DNA from: Burkholderiales bacterium
GTDB lineage: Bacteria; Pseudomonadota; Gammaproteobacteria; Burkholderiales; Casimicrobiaceae
Length of the DNA: 49,826 nt
Assembly (NCBI GenBank): GCA_020853025.1
Contig: JADYZP010000038.1
Location: 1-49,826 of the forward strand
Direction of reading: 5' to 3'
Of the stretch, positions 15,312-23,266 are shown in pieces. Position 1 is the stretch's first letter, and each line of letters starts with the position of its first letter. The position numbers and the translations under genes were made by a program. The notes beneath the pieces are model-generated. The model ran no database searches. It was not told the origin of the DNA and saw only the letters and a list, made by a program, of their open reading frames with translations.

Positions 15312-15965
15312 TCAGACGTGCTTCGCGGTGATCGATTGGATCGAGTTGGCGATGTCGTCGCACTTGTCGACGACGTCCTCGACGAGCTCGTAGAGCTCCT
15401 TGCGGTCGAGATAGGCGATGGTGTCGATCTCGCCCGCGCGAAGCCGGGCGCGCAGGTTGGTGAGGCCCTGGTCGAACGACTCGTCGGCACGACCCTCGAT
15501 GAGGCCGATTTCATGGCAGATCGCAAAGATCTTTCGATGGTCGCGCGTGAGCGAGTCGAGATAGGGCATGACTTTGCGCAGGCGTTCCGCACATCCGACG
15601 ACTGCCTCGGCCATGGCGTGCATCTCCGGCGGAAACTCGTGCACGGCGTAGCGGGCGATGCCCTTGGCCGTATCCTCGATCAGGTCGACCGCATCGTCGA
15701 GGACGTGGGCAAGTGCCAGAATGTCTTCGCGGTCGATCGGGGCGTTGAATGTGCGATTGGCCGCCACGAAGACTTTGCGCGCTGCAGTGTCGCCCGCTTT
15801 TTCTATGTTGCGTATCTCGGCGACCAGGCGGCCGGCATCGCCTCCGTCCACGATCATCGTGCGCAGCGCCTTGGCGGCGGCGAGGATACACTCGGCCTGC
15901 TCACAGAAAAGCGCGGTAAACGACGCCTCGGGCGGCATGAGGTGGCGAAAGACGTTCAATGCCAT
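15312..15965 (-). CDS. DUF47/PhoU-like Pit accessory protein
   Basis: This 217-residue, all-helical cytosolic protein has the DUF47 (TIGR00153) pattern: 'IRNIEKAGDTAARKVFVAAN' early, 'PIDREDILALAHVLDDAVDLIEDTA' in the middle and 'LYELVEDVVDKCDDIANSI' near the end. These acidic, helical bundles resemble PhoU and bind metals. They are nearly always encoded beside a Pit transporter and are thought to adjust its activity. Here it is the first gene of the pair. Length is typical. Confidence 0.92.
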   Translation of the reverse strand: MALNVFRHLMPPEASFTALFCEQAECILAAAKALRTMIVDGGDAGRLVAEIRNIEKAGDTAARKVFVAANRTFNAPIDREDILALAHVLDDAVDLIEDTAKGIARYAVHEFPPEMHAMAEAVVGCAERLRKVMPYLDSLTRDHRKIFAICHEIGLIEGRADESFDQGLTNLRARLRAGEIDTIAYLDRKELYELVEDVVDKCDDIANSIQSITAKHV

Positions 15966-16005
15966 GATCCATCACCTTGCCCCGGGCGACGCGCGCGACC
16001 CTCGA

Positions 16006-16168
16006 TCAGTCGGTTGAAGATGCACCAAGCGCGTGTTCGATCCATTGCGGCGTCGGCTTCTCCTGCACCAAATTCTGCCGCAGTCCTTGATCGAGCGCCG
16101 GGAAATCGGCGCTGCAGCTGCAGGCATTGCGCGCAGATCTCCTTCATTATGCATTGCATCGTCATCTT
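16006..16168 (-). pseudogene. C-terminal remnant of an FAD-dependent NAD(P) oxidoreductase
   Basis: One minus-strand frame reads 'MQCIMKEICAQCLQLQ'. A neighbouring frame, after a shift and a deletion, continues 'DFPALDQGLRQNLVQEKPTP', then 'QWIEHAL', and a stop. These are the two conserved blocks at the end of FAD-dependent pyridine-nucleotide oxidoreductases of betaproteobacteria ('QCM.KE.CAQCLQ', then 'RL.QN.VQEKLT..WI'). The 20-30 residues that normally lie between them are missing. The fragment explains most of the 370-base gap between the DUF47 gene and the TRAP permease gene. Confidence 0.6.
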
Positions 16169-16334
16169 CCATGCCGTCACCGGGCTCGATGCCACCGCCA
16201 GCGCCGAAGTCCAGGCGCAAGGTGCGCCGGCGCTTGGCTGGCGCCTTTTCGTGCGGCGCGGCCTGTTGCCGGCCGATGACGCACAGGCGATGGCGCGATC
16301 GGACCGGCGCCTGTTCAAGAAAGCCGCTCCACGC

Positions 16335-18095
16335 TCAGGGTGAAGGATAGAGCAGTATGAGCATCCCGGCAGCCGCCAGCAGCAGCCGTTTCATGACCGG
16401 CCCCGGCGCGATCACGCCGTAGGAGACCAGCGTAACGGCAAGGCCGACCTTGATCATCGCCAGGAGTGCAGCCACCGGCGAACCTGCCAGCGCGATCAGC
16501 GCCGGACTCGAGATCATTCCCAGCGGAATCAGGTAGAGCCCGAGTCCCAGCGCCATGGCCTTGAACGCAACCTTGAGCCAATTCTCGCCGACCATGCCGG
16601 CGGCAATGAACACGGCGCCGCATACGGGAGGCGTGATGGTCGACAGCAGCGCAAACCAGAATACGAACAGATGCGCCTGCAATGTGCCCAGCCCCAGTTC
16701 GGTCAACGCCGGTCCGGCCACCGAAACGCAGATCACGTAGGCGGCCGTGGTCGGCACCTCCATGCCCAGGAGCAGGCAGGCCAGTGCCGTCAGCAGCACC
16801 GCTGGCCACAGGAGGCCATGCGATCCGGAAAGGATGACCGACGTGATCTTCACCCCCAGCCCGGTGATCGCCAGCACGCCAATGATGATCGACGCGCAGA
16901 TGATGATCGCGGCGATCATGCCGATCTGCTGGCCGCTGCTGATCGCGGCGTGGGAGAGGCGCGCCGCAATCGCCCGCCGATCGATGCGGAGTTGTTCGTC
17001 GGTGACGAGCAGCGCCGCGGCGGCGAGTATGCCCAGGCAGGCCGCATACTGGGGCGTGAAGCCGGCCACGAACATGCCCCACAGCAACACCGAGAACGGC
17101 ACCAGAAAGAATCCGGTGCTGATCAGCGCGGTGCGCAGCGACGGCCGCTCGCTCTCAGGCAGGCGTGGCAGGTCGTAGCGTCGCGCGAAGGCATTGATGC
17201 CCACCCACACGGCGAAGAAATACAGCAATGCCGGCAGCAGTGCCGCAAGCATGATGTGCTCGTAGGGCACCCCGGCGAGTTCGACCATGACGAAGGCTCC
17301 GGCGCCCATCAGCGGCGGCATGATCTGCCCGCCCGAGGACGCGACGGCCTCGACGGCGGCGGCCAGGCTGCGCGGATAGCCCAACCGGATCATCGCCGGC
17401 AAGGTGATCGCGCCGGTGGAGGCGACGTTGGCCGACGCAGACCCCGAGATCGAGCCGAACAGCGCCGACGCAATGACCGACACCTTGGCGGCACCCGCCG
17501 TGAGGCGTCCGGCGGCGACGGCGGCGATGTTCATGAAGCCGGCGCCCGCCTGTCCGGCATTGAGCACCGCGCCGAAGATCACGAATATCGCGACAATGCT
17601 GACGGAGACACCGGTCAGCGAGCCCCACAATCCGCCTTCGGCAATGGTCAGCGTGCCGAGAAAGCTCGCGAGCGGCAACGGAGGATGCCCGAATTCTCCT
17701 GGCACGTATTCGCCGAAGAGTCCATACAGCAACGCGAGCAAGGTGAGGCCCGGCATCGGCCAGCCCACGGAGCGCCGCGCCATGTCGATGGCGCAATACA
17801 GCAGCACGACGGCAATGACCGTTTGCAGATGGCCCGACAATATACCGTACTGGTCGCCGAGTGCCGCCTGGTTCCAGGCGACCCAGATGCAGGCCGCCAC
17901 CCCCAGCACGCAGGTCACCCAGGCCAGTGCATCGGGCCTTCGTCCGCTGGATGACCACAGCATCACCCACGGCAGCGCCAGCGCCATGTGCAGCGGACGG
18001 CTGACCAGGTTGGACACCAGCCCGGTGAAGACCAGCCACAGGTGGAAGGCGATGCTGGTCGCGCCGAGCGTGATCCAGAATGGCGGCGCAAGCAA
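16335..18095 (-). CDS. TRAP transporter fused permease (DctQ-DctM type)
   Basis: This protein of about 586 residues has some 15 or more hydrophobic segments and the fused TRAP permease motifs: 'VFVIFGAVLNAGQAGAGFMN' region, 'FGSISGSASANVASTGAITLP', 'SSGGQIMPPLMGAGAFVMVE' and 'LLGMEVPTTAAYVICVSVAGPAL'. It pairs with the TAXI binding protein upstream for Na+- or H+-driven uptake of an organic acid. The start is uncertain. The frame stays open to 18251, but that part lies in the inverted repeat. A TTG at 18095 gives a natural N-terminus ('LLAPPFWITLGATSIAFHLW'). No good ATG is present. Confidence 0.88.
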   Translation of the reverse strand: MLAPPFWITLGATSIAFHLWLVFTGLVSNLVSRPLHMALALPWVMLWSSSGRRPDALAWVTCVLGVAACIWVAWNQAALGDQYGILSGHLQTVIAVVLLYCAIDMARRSVGWPMPGLTLLALLYGLFGEYVPGEFGHPPLPLASFLGTLTIAEGGLWGSLTGVSVSIVAIFVIFGAVLNAGQAGAGFMNIAAVAAGRLTAGAAKVSVIASALFGSISGSASANVASTGAITLPAMIRLGYPRSLAAAVEAVASSGGQIMPPLMGAGAFVMVELAGVPYEHIMLAALLPALLYFFAVWVGINAFARRYDLPRLPESERPSLRTALISTGFFLVPFSVLLWGMFVAGFTPQYAACLGILAAAALLVTDEQLRIDRRAIAARLSHAAISSGQQIGMIAAIIICASIIIGVLAITGLGVKITSVILSGSHGLLWPAVLLTALACLLLGMEVPTTAAYVICVSVAGPALTELGLGTLQAHLFVFWFALLSTITPPVCGAVFIAAGMVGENWLKVAFKAMALGLGLYLIPLGMISSPALIALAGSPVAALLAMIKVGLAVTLVSYGVIAPGPVMKRLLLAAAGMLILLYPSP

Positions 18096-18149
18096 GGTCG
18101 GGCAACCTACTGATCGTTCCCGAAACGAATGACGGCATTGGCAAGACTC

Positions 18150-18280
18150 CCGTCGTCCCCGCGAAGGCTTGCCCTCGAATGCTTGAATCGGGGGCGGGGA
18201 CCCGGTGGCCTTGCGCAAACGACGCTGGGTCTCCGCCCCCGATTCAAGCATTCGAGGGCAAGCCTTCGCGGGGACGACGG
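18150..18280. repeat. Near-perfect 54-bp-arm inverted repeat
   Basis: Arms 18150-18203 and 18227-18280 are reverse complements with one mismatch in 54 (G18198 versus A in the complement), separated by 23 bases. They start with CCGTCGTCCCCGCGAAGG and include a TTCAAGCATTCGAGGGCAAG segment. The repeat sits between the TAXI receptor gene and its permease gene, both read leftwards, so the mRNA would fold into a very strong hairpin there. It could be a small non-autonomous element or a REP/BIME-like unit that lowers permease expression relative to receptor. Confidence 0.85.
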
Positions 18281-18383
18281 AGTAATGTCATGCATTTGCG
18301 TGGTTCTCAATAAGCGCAGGAAAGGGGTGATCGCCGCGTCGAGGGAGCCGCGGCGGCTCCGTGCCCGCGCTTACGAAAACGGG

Positions 18384-19370
18384 CTAGCGGTTGGCGTCGC
18401 TGACCGGGTAGCCCGCTTCCTTGTAGAAGCGCAGCGCACCCGGATGAATCTTGCCGTCGATCACCGAGAGCATGTCCTTGGTCACACCCTTCCACCAGGG
18501 TGCGGTGGCGGCCATCTTGTCACGCTCACCCCAGAAGGTGCGGGTCAGCAGGTACGCAGTCGCGTCATCCATGTGCGTGGTGGTGTAGGCGACGACGGGA
18601 AGCGAAGTCGTGATGACGTCTTCCTTTTGCGCCGGATAGGTTCCCGCCGGTATGACCAGCCGCGTGCGGCCGGTCTGCTTGACCTGGTCGTCGGTGAGCG
18701 AAAGGAGGCGCACGCCTGTTCCAGCCGCCGCTTCGATCACATTGGGCGCCGGGAACGAACCGGCTGTCACGAAGCCGTCGATCTGCCCGTTTTTGAGCGC
18801 GGGCACCGCGTTGCTCAACTCGACGTCGGCGAGCTTGACCTTGCCTTCGAGTCCGAACAGCTTCAGGTACTTCTCGCCTTCCGTGGCGCCGAAACTGCCC
18901 TTGCCGATGAGCAGCGTCTTGCCCGCCAGGTCGGCGAAGGTCTTGATGCCCGAATCGGCGCGCACGATAAAGTGCATGGTCAGCGACGGAATCGGGAACA
19001 GCGCGCGAATCTCGGCGAACTTCGGATTGCCCTTGTCCTTGAAGGGTCCCTTGGCTTCCTGCGCGCTGGTGACCAGTGCCGGCGGCGTCGTGAAGACGAA
19101 GTTGTCCGGGCGATTGACCGCTTCCATCACGTTCTGGACCGAGCCCTGGCTTTCCTCGATGGTCACGACGATCTTGCCATCGGTGCCGGCCTTCACCGCT
19201 TGCGCGATTTCGACGCCCATCTGGTAATACGACGAGCCGGTCTTGGCCGACTTGTAGGTGACGCGCGTTTGCGCGGCAGCGTCGACGCCGTGCGTGGCCA
19301 GCGTCGTGGCCAGTCCGGCCAGCACGATCAGGTTCAGCACGCCGCGGCGGCCATTGCAGGTTGGGTGCAT
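18384..19370 (-). CDS. TAXI-family TRAP transporter substrate-binding protein
   Basis: This 328-residue protein is read from ATG 19370, preceded by AGGAGAG; an upstream in-frame ATG at 19418 is not needed. A signal peptide ends near 'GVDAAAQ'. The mature protein has the TAXI pattern: 'KTGSSYYQMGVEIAQAVKAG', 'ESQGSVQNVMEAVNRPDNF', 'LAGKTLLIGKGSFGATEGE', 'LKNGQIDGFVTAGSFPAPNV' and 'PWWKGVTKDML'. It acts in the periplasm and delivers substrate to the permease at 16335. The substrate is unknown; TAXI systems often take dicarboxylates or amino acids. Confidence 0.9.
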   Translation of the reverse strand: MHPTCNGRRGVLNLIVLAGLATTLATHGVDAAAQTRVTYKSAKTGSSYYQMGVEIAQAVKAGTDGKIVVTIEESQGSVQNVMEAVNRPDNFVFTTPPALVTSAQEAKGPFKDKGNPKFAEIRALFPIPSLTMHFIVRADSGIKTFADLAGKTLLIGKGSFGATEGEKYLKLFGLEGKVKLADVELSNAVPALKNGQIDGFVTAGSFPAPNVIEAAAGTGVRLLSLTDDQVKQTGRTRLVIPAGTYPAQKEDVITTSLPVVAYTTTHMDDATAYLLTRTFWGERDKMAATAPWWKGVTKDMLSVIDGKIHPGALRFYKEAGYPVSDANR

Positions 19371-19523
19371 TGTTTGCTCTCCTAAGGGTGATGCGTTCGA
19401 CGCTGAAGCGAGCATCAAAGGTGCTCTCGGGGCTTTCGTTCGGTGCGGTCGCTATTGTATGCGACAGGCGGATCCTGAGGAACGGGCCGACCAAGTGCTA
19501 TTGCGCGACGATGCAGTGCGTCG

Positions 19524-19712
19524 TCATCCTTTGGAGGCACTCAACCAAAGCTCGACTTCCGCGATCAACGCATCGTGGCCGAGCACCATGCCGGCGGATT
19601 CCGCCGCATCGTAGGCAGCGTCACCCATTGCAGTGCGCGCGGCCACGATCCGAGGCGCGATGTGGCCGGTGCGCGTGATGAAGCTGCGGACGCGGCGCGC
19701 CGACCGGGTGAA
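19524..19712 (-). pseudogene. C-terminal remnant of an ATPase/TPR-type transcriptional regulator
   Basis: A minus-strand frame without a start reads 'IVAARTAMGDAAYDAAESAG', then 'MVLGHDALIAEVELWLSASKG' to a stop at 19524. It resembles the extreme C-terminus of LuxR/AfsR-type ATPase regulators and adenylate cyclases ('..ARAALGEEAFAAAWAEGRALSLEEAIAEAL'-like). The rest of the gene is missing, and the fragment ends beside the degenerate tRNA. The match is by eye and the assignment is moderate. Confidence 0.4.
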
Positions 19713-19734
19713 AGGTTGTCATAATCGAGTGTTT

Positions 19735-19808
19735 GCGGGTGCATTTCAATGGTAGAACGGTAGCTTCCCAAGCTTCATACGAGGGTCCGCTTCCTTCCAC
19801 CCGCTCGA
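19735..19808 (+). pseudogene. Degenerate tRNA-Gly(CCC)
   Basis: A cloverleaf can be drawn. The acceptor stem GCGGGTG/CACCCGC is perfect. The D arm has loop AATGGTA and 3' strand GAAC. The anticodon stem-loop is GTAGC-TTCCCAA-GCTTC with anticodon CCC. The T arm is GAGGG/CCTTC. However, nearly universal positions are lost: U8 is C, the G10-C25 pair is broken, T-loop U55 and A58 are both C, and the 3' CCA reads CGA. It is therefore a decayed copy, or the remnant of an integration site, and not a working tRNA. The lower-GC tct/mdc block begins directly downstream. Confidence 0.7.
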
Positions 19809-19964
19809 GCTTCCTGGCGAGATGGGAACGACAGCTTCACCCGCAGGTTGATTCGGACATCTTTCCACTGCTACGATGAGTGCGGCTTGTTTGGCCAGAT
19901 CGGATGACGAGAAGAATTGCGCATGTTCGATTATCTACATTGCTTTCGCTAAAGGAGAAAACAG

Positions 19965-20936
19965 ATGAAGAGACGACAATTCATCGGCGCGAACTTGGGC
20001 GTCTTGGGGATGCTTTCCGCCGGTGTCGTTCTGCCGATTTCAGCTGAGGAAGCTTATCCCGCACGAACCGTTGAAGTCATCAATCAATTTGGTCCGGGCG
20101 GCGGAACCGATAATTTCATCAAGGCGATTGGCCGACCGTTTTACAAGATCACAAAGAGGACGCTTGTCGGCATCTCCGTTCAGGGTGGCGGCGGCGTGCC
20201 AGCCGCGCAGACCTTCTTCAGCAGGCCCGCAGACGGCTACACGATGATGGCTATCGGACCCGAAGAGATGATCAACGACGCATTAGGCCGGATCGACTCA
20301 TCGCTGTTTCGGCCTGTGGCTCGTATCCAATACGACCAGGGCCTGTTCTATGCTCTCGGAAAGGGCAAATTCAAGAGTATCCAGGATGTCATCACGGCGG
20401 CGAAAGCCAATCCGGAGGAAATCAAGATTGCGGTAACCGGCGCAGCCGGCTTCGATCAGGTGGTGGTTGGGCTCTGGAACCTCGCGTCGGGCGGAAAGAT
20501 CACGCCAGTCCCCTTCGGCTCAGCAGCTGAATCCATAGCAGCCGTCCTCGGTGGCCACGTCGATCTCCTCTACGAAGAATATGGGCCGGCCCGCGGAATG
20601 ATCGAGTCCGGAGACCTGCGTCCTTTGGTCATCTTTACCGAGAAGCGCCTCCCAGTGCTGCCTGCCGTACCGACGGCGCTCGAATTAGGCTATGACGTCA
20701 CGCTGGGGCGCTGGCGAGGTTTCGCCCTTAAGAAGGCGGATTCGGAAGCGCATGCGAAGAAGCTGTACGACATTCTTGCCGAGGCTTCCAAGGCTCCGGA
20801 ATACAAGGCGGTCGAAGAAAAAAGCGCTCTTCAGTATCGCTCGGTTCTTTTTGGGCCTGATGAGTTCGCGACGTTTTTAAATGAGCAACGACTGCTTTAC
20901 AAGAAAATGGTGAAGGAACTTGGATACACCAAATGA
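19965..20936 (+). CDS. tctC: Tripartite tricarboxylate transporter substrate-binding protein (Bug/TctC family)
   Basis: This 323-residue periplasmic binding protein starts at ATG 19965 after AAAGGAGA. The N-terminus 'MKRRQFIGANLGVLGML' carries a twin-arginine-like motif, so Tat export is possible. Mature features of the Bug family are 'YPARTVEVINQFGPGGGTDN', 'GGGGVPAAQTFFSRPADGYT', 'GAAGFDQVVVGLW', 'AAESIAAVLGGHVDLLYEEY' and 'VLPAVPTALELGYDV'. It feeds TctBA encoded just downstream. Proximity to the malonate decarboxylase operon suggests malonate or a related acid as the ligand, which is inference. Confidence 0.92.
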   Translation: MKRRQFIGANLGVLGMLSAGVVLPISAEEAYPARTVEVINQFGPGGGTDNFIKAIGRPFYKITKRTLVGISVQGGGGVPAAQTFFSRPADGYTMMAIGPEEMINDALGRIDSSLFRPVARIQYDQGLFYALGKGKFKSIQDVITAAKANPEEIKIAVTGAAGFDQVVVGLWNLASGGKITPVPFGSAAESIAAVLGGHVDLLYEEYGPARGMIESGDLRPLVIFTEKRLPVLPAVPTALELGYDVTLGRWRGFALKKADSEAHAKKLYDILAEASKAPEYKAVEEKSALQYRSVLFGPDEFATFLNEQRLLYKKMVKELGYTK

Positions 20937-20988
20937 AATTGTTTTGGTGAAGACTCGAGCACTCAGTTCGCCCTAGCCATCGCCTATG

Positions 20989-21021
20989 CAGGCGGGAAAT
21001 CGCAATGCGCATTCCCGCCTG
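20989..21021 (+). terminator. Hairpin between tctC and tctB
   Basis: CAGGCGGGAA (20989-20998) and TTCCCGCCTG (21012-21021) form a perfect 10-bp stem around a 13-base loop that itself contains a short palindrome. It lacks a T-tract. Placed directly after the binding-protein gene, it more likely stabilises tctC mRNA or attenuates tctBA than fully terminates transcription. Confidence 0.5.
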
Positions 21022-21082
21022 ACGGGACTCCTGCATCAGAGCGCCCAGGAACACCGCAGATCCATTCCATAGAGGACTACCG

Positions 21083-21595
21083 ATGAGCAAGCGAATCCTC
21101 GACATGGTGTTTTCGGCGTTCTTGATCGCCGGGGCTATCTATTTGTGGAATGTCGCGGATTCGTTTCCGGTATTTGAAAAGTTCAAATCAGTCGACAGCG
21201 ATTACTGGCCGAAGCTCGTCCTCGTGCTGATAATTTTGATGGCCTTGCTTCTGTTGGTCCAATCAGTTATCGAGTATCTATTGCTTGTTTATACGAACGT
21301 ACGGACAACCATTGAATCTCATGAGATCGGTACAGTAAGTTACATTAAGCTGATCGCCACGGGCGTCCTGATAGTTGGCTACGTTTTTGCTTTGGAGCCG
21401 CTGGGGTTTATCGTATCGACGCTTGGCTTTCTATATATCGCGGAAAATATTCCAGAATACGAGAACTGGAAGGTAAAACTCGTATTTCCCGTGCTTTTCA
21501 CGGCAGTCCTGATGTTTTTCTTTATATACCTTCTTTCCCTGTCGCTTCCGCGCGGTTCTGGAATATTCGGCACTTTGAGCCTTTTATTTTATTAG
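21083..21595 (+). CDS. tctB: Tripartite tricarboxylate transporter small membrane subunit
   Basis: This 170-residue protein has four hydrophobic segments (about 8-25, 45-65, 90-112 and 130-158), the layout of TctB. 'FPVFEKFKSVDSDYWPKLVL' near residue 28 matches the family's conserved first loop. It acts in the inner membrane with TctA. GC content is visibly low here (roughly 45 percent in lines I counted, against about two-thirds in the flanks), which points to transfer. It lies 41 bases upstream of tctA. Confidence 0.85.
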   Translation: MSKRILDMVFSAFLIAGAIYLWNVADSFPVFEKFKSVDSDYWPKLVLVLIILMALLLLVQSVIEYLLLVYTNVRTTIESHEIGTVSYIKLIATGVLIVGYVFALEPLGFIVSTLGFLYIAENIPEYENWKVKLVFPVLFTAVLMFFFIYLLSLSLPRGSGIFGTLSLLFY

Positions 21596-21636
21596 GATTC
21601 GACATGCGCCAGGCAATCATAAATAGAGAATAAAGC

Positions 21637-23142
21637 ATGCTTGATGGTTATATTTCGGCGTTCGAATACATCTTTAGCGGGCCTTTATCAATTCTATTGA
21701 TTGTCGGGGGGACGATCTGGGGTATCTTGTTCGGTGCGGTGCCTGGCCTGACAGGGATTGTTGGCGTGGCGCTGTTGATACCATTTACCTTCGCCCTGGA
21801 ACCTACTCAGGGCTTACTTCTCTTGGGGTCGGTCTACGTCGGCTCAACCTACGGTGGGTCCATCTCGGCGATCCTGTTCAACACACCGGGAAGTCCCGAG
21901 GCGGCTTGCACAGCGCTCGATGGACATCCGATGGCCAAACAAGGGCAGGCCGGTCGCGCACTCGGCATCGCGCTGTCTGCATCCGCCATCGGCGGGATCT
22001 TCGGAACGTTGGCACTGATGCTACTTGCGCCACCCTTGGCGCGTGTGGCCTTGAGTTTCGGGCCTGCAGAGTACTTTGCCCTGGCGACCCTTGGCATCAC
22101 GGCGATCGCCTCGATCGGTTCCGGATCGTTTCTGAAGGGGATCCTGTCGGGCTTGATTGGAATCGGTATAGCGACCGTGGGCGCCGACCCGCTGACGGGC
22201 ATCGGTCGCTTCACCTTTGGCAACGACATGTTCCTCACGGGCGTCGGTTTCGTGCCAGCGATCATCGGGCTGTTCGCGCTGTCGGAGGTACTTGAACGAT
22301 TCAGTGAGCGCGGCGTCGTCGGTGAAGTGATTGCGAAGACATCAACCAAGCTACCGTCGATCGTCGAGTTGATCACTTTGAAATGGACGCTGCTGCGCTC
22401 GTCGTTCATCGGCTTGGTGATTGGCATATTGCCTGGTGTGGGGGCGACCACCGCCTCTTTCATCGGCTATAGCGAAGCCGTTCGCTGGTCGAAAACTCCC
22501 GAGAAATTCGGCAAAGGCGCACCCGAAGGAATCGCTGCTCCCGAGTCTGCGAACAACAGCGCCGTGGGCGGCGCCATGATTCCGCTATTGGCGCTTGGCA
22601 TACCTGGAAGCGCGACAACGGCGGTCATGCTCGGCGGCCTGACGATTCATGGCATCGTGCCTGGCCCTTTGCTGATGCTACAGAACAAGGAACTCGTTTT
22701 CTCGGTCTTTGTCGGGATGATGCTGGCGAACCTTCTGATGATCGTATTCGGCCTGAAGGCGGCGACCATCTTCGCTAAGGTGCTCGACGTTCCCTACGCC
22801 CTAGTGGGATCGGCCATAGCCGTATTTTGCATCACCGGTGTTTATGCGCTCAATAACAATATGATCGATATTGCGGTTATGTTGAGTTTCGGTGCATTCG
22901 GCTTTTTTCTCAAAAAGTTTGACGTTCCAATCGCACCGTTGATCATTGGAATGGTGCTTGGGCCGATCGCAGAGACAAATTTGCGACGCGCGTTGATCCT
23001 TTCCGATTTCAGGTTGGATCCGATCATCAGCAGTCCATTATCTGCTTCGCTTTTGATATTGAGTGTCGTATCGCTGATGTACGGCTTCTACGGACAGTAT
23101 CGACGCTTCAAACGAGCGCAAATGCAAATGAAACGACTTTAG
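21637..23142 (+). CDS. tctA: Tripartite tricarboxylate transporter large permease
   Basis: This 501-residue, twelve-or-so-helix permease has the TctA signatures: 'GAVPGLTGIVGVALLIPFTF', 'GSTYGGSISAILFNTPGSPE', 'TALDGHPMAKQGQAGRALG', 'SFIGYSEAVRWSKTPEKFGK', 'GIAAPESANNSAVGGAMIPL' and 'LGIPGSATTAVMLGG'. Length is normal. The ATG at 21637 follows an AT-rich leader and sits in the low-GC block. It forms the transport channel with TctB and receives substrate from TctC. Confidence 0.93.
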   Translation: MLDGYISAFEYIFSGPLSILLIVGGTIWGILFGAVPGLTGIVGVALLIPFTFALEPTQGLLLLGSVYVGSTYGGSISAILFNTPGSPEAACTALDGHPMAKQGQAGRALGIALSASAIGGIFGTLALMLLAPPLARVALSFGPAEYFALATLGITAIASIGSGSFLKGILSGLIGIGIATVGADPLTGIGRFTFGNDMFLTGVGFVPAIIGLFALSEVLERFSERGVVGEVIAKTSTKLPSIVELITLKWTLLRSSFIGLVIGILPGVGATTASFIGYSEAVRWSKTPEKFGKGAPEGIAAPESANNSAVGGAMIPLLALGIPGSATTAVMLGGLTIHGIVPGPLLMLQNKELVFSVFVGMMLANLLMIVFGLKAATIFAKVLDVPYALVGSAIAVFCITGVYALNNNMIDIAVMLSFGAFGFFLKKFDVPIAPLIIGMVLGPIAETNLRRALILSDFRLDPIISSPLSASLLILSVVSLMYGFYGQYRRFKRAQMQMKRL

Positions 23143-23266
23143 AGAACGCCATCTAGCACATGTGGACTTCGTTGTACTTCGGGCGGATCCAGTCGGTAGC
23201 TCCGGCGCAAGAGCGACCGGTCATTCACCGGCTAGCGGCACCGCGAAGCAACGCTCATAGTTGAAT

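Noticed and set aside
16149..16343. A 64-codon plus-strand ORF starting 'MHCIVIFHAVTGLD'
   Set aside because: It runs opposite the FAD oxidoreductase remnant and into the end of the permease gene, without a ribosome site. The minus-strand homology explains the sequence better.
19735..19808. A functional tRNA-Gly gene
   Set aside because: Near-universal bases U8, U55 and A58 and the 3' CCA are all changed, and the 10-25 pair is lost, so it is listed as a pseudogene.
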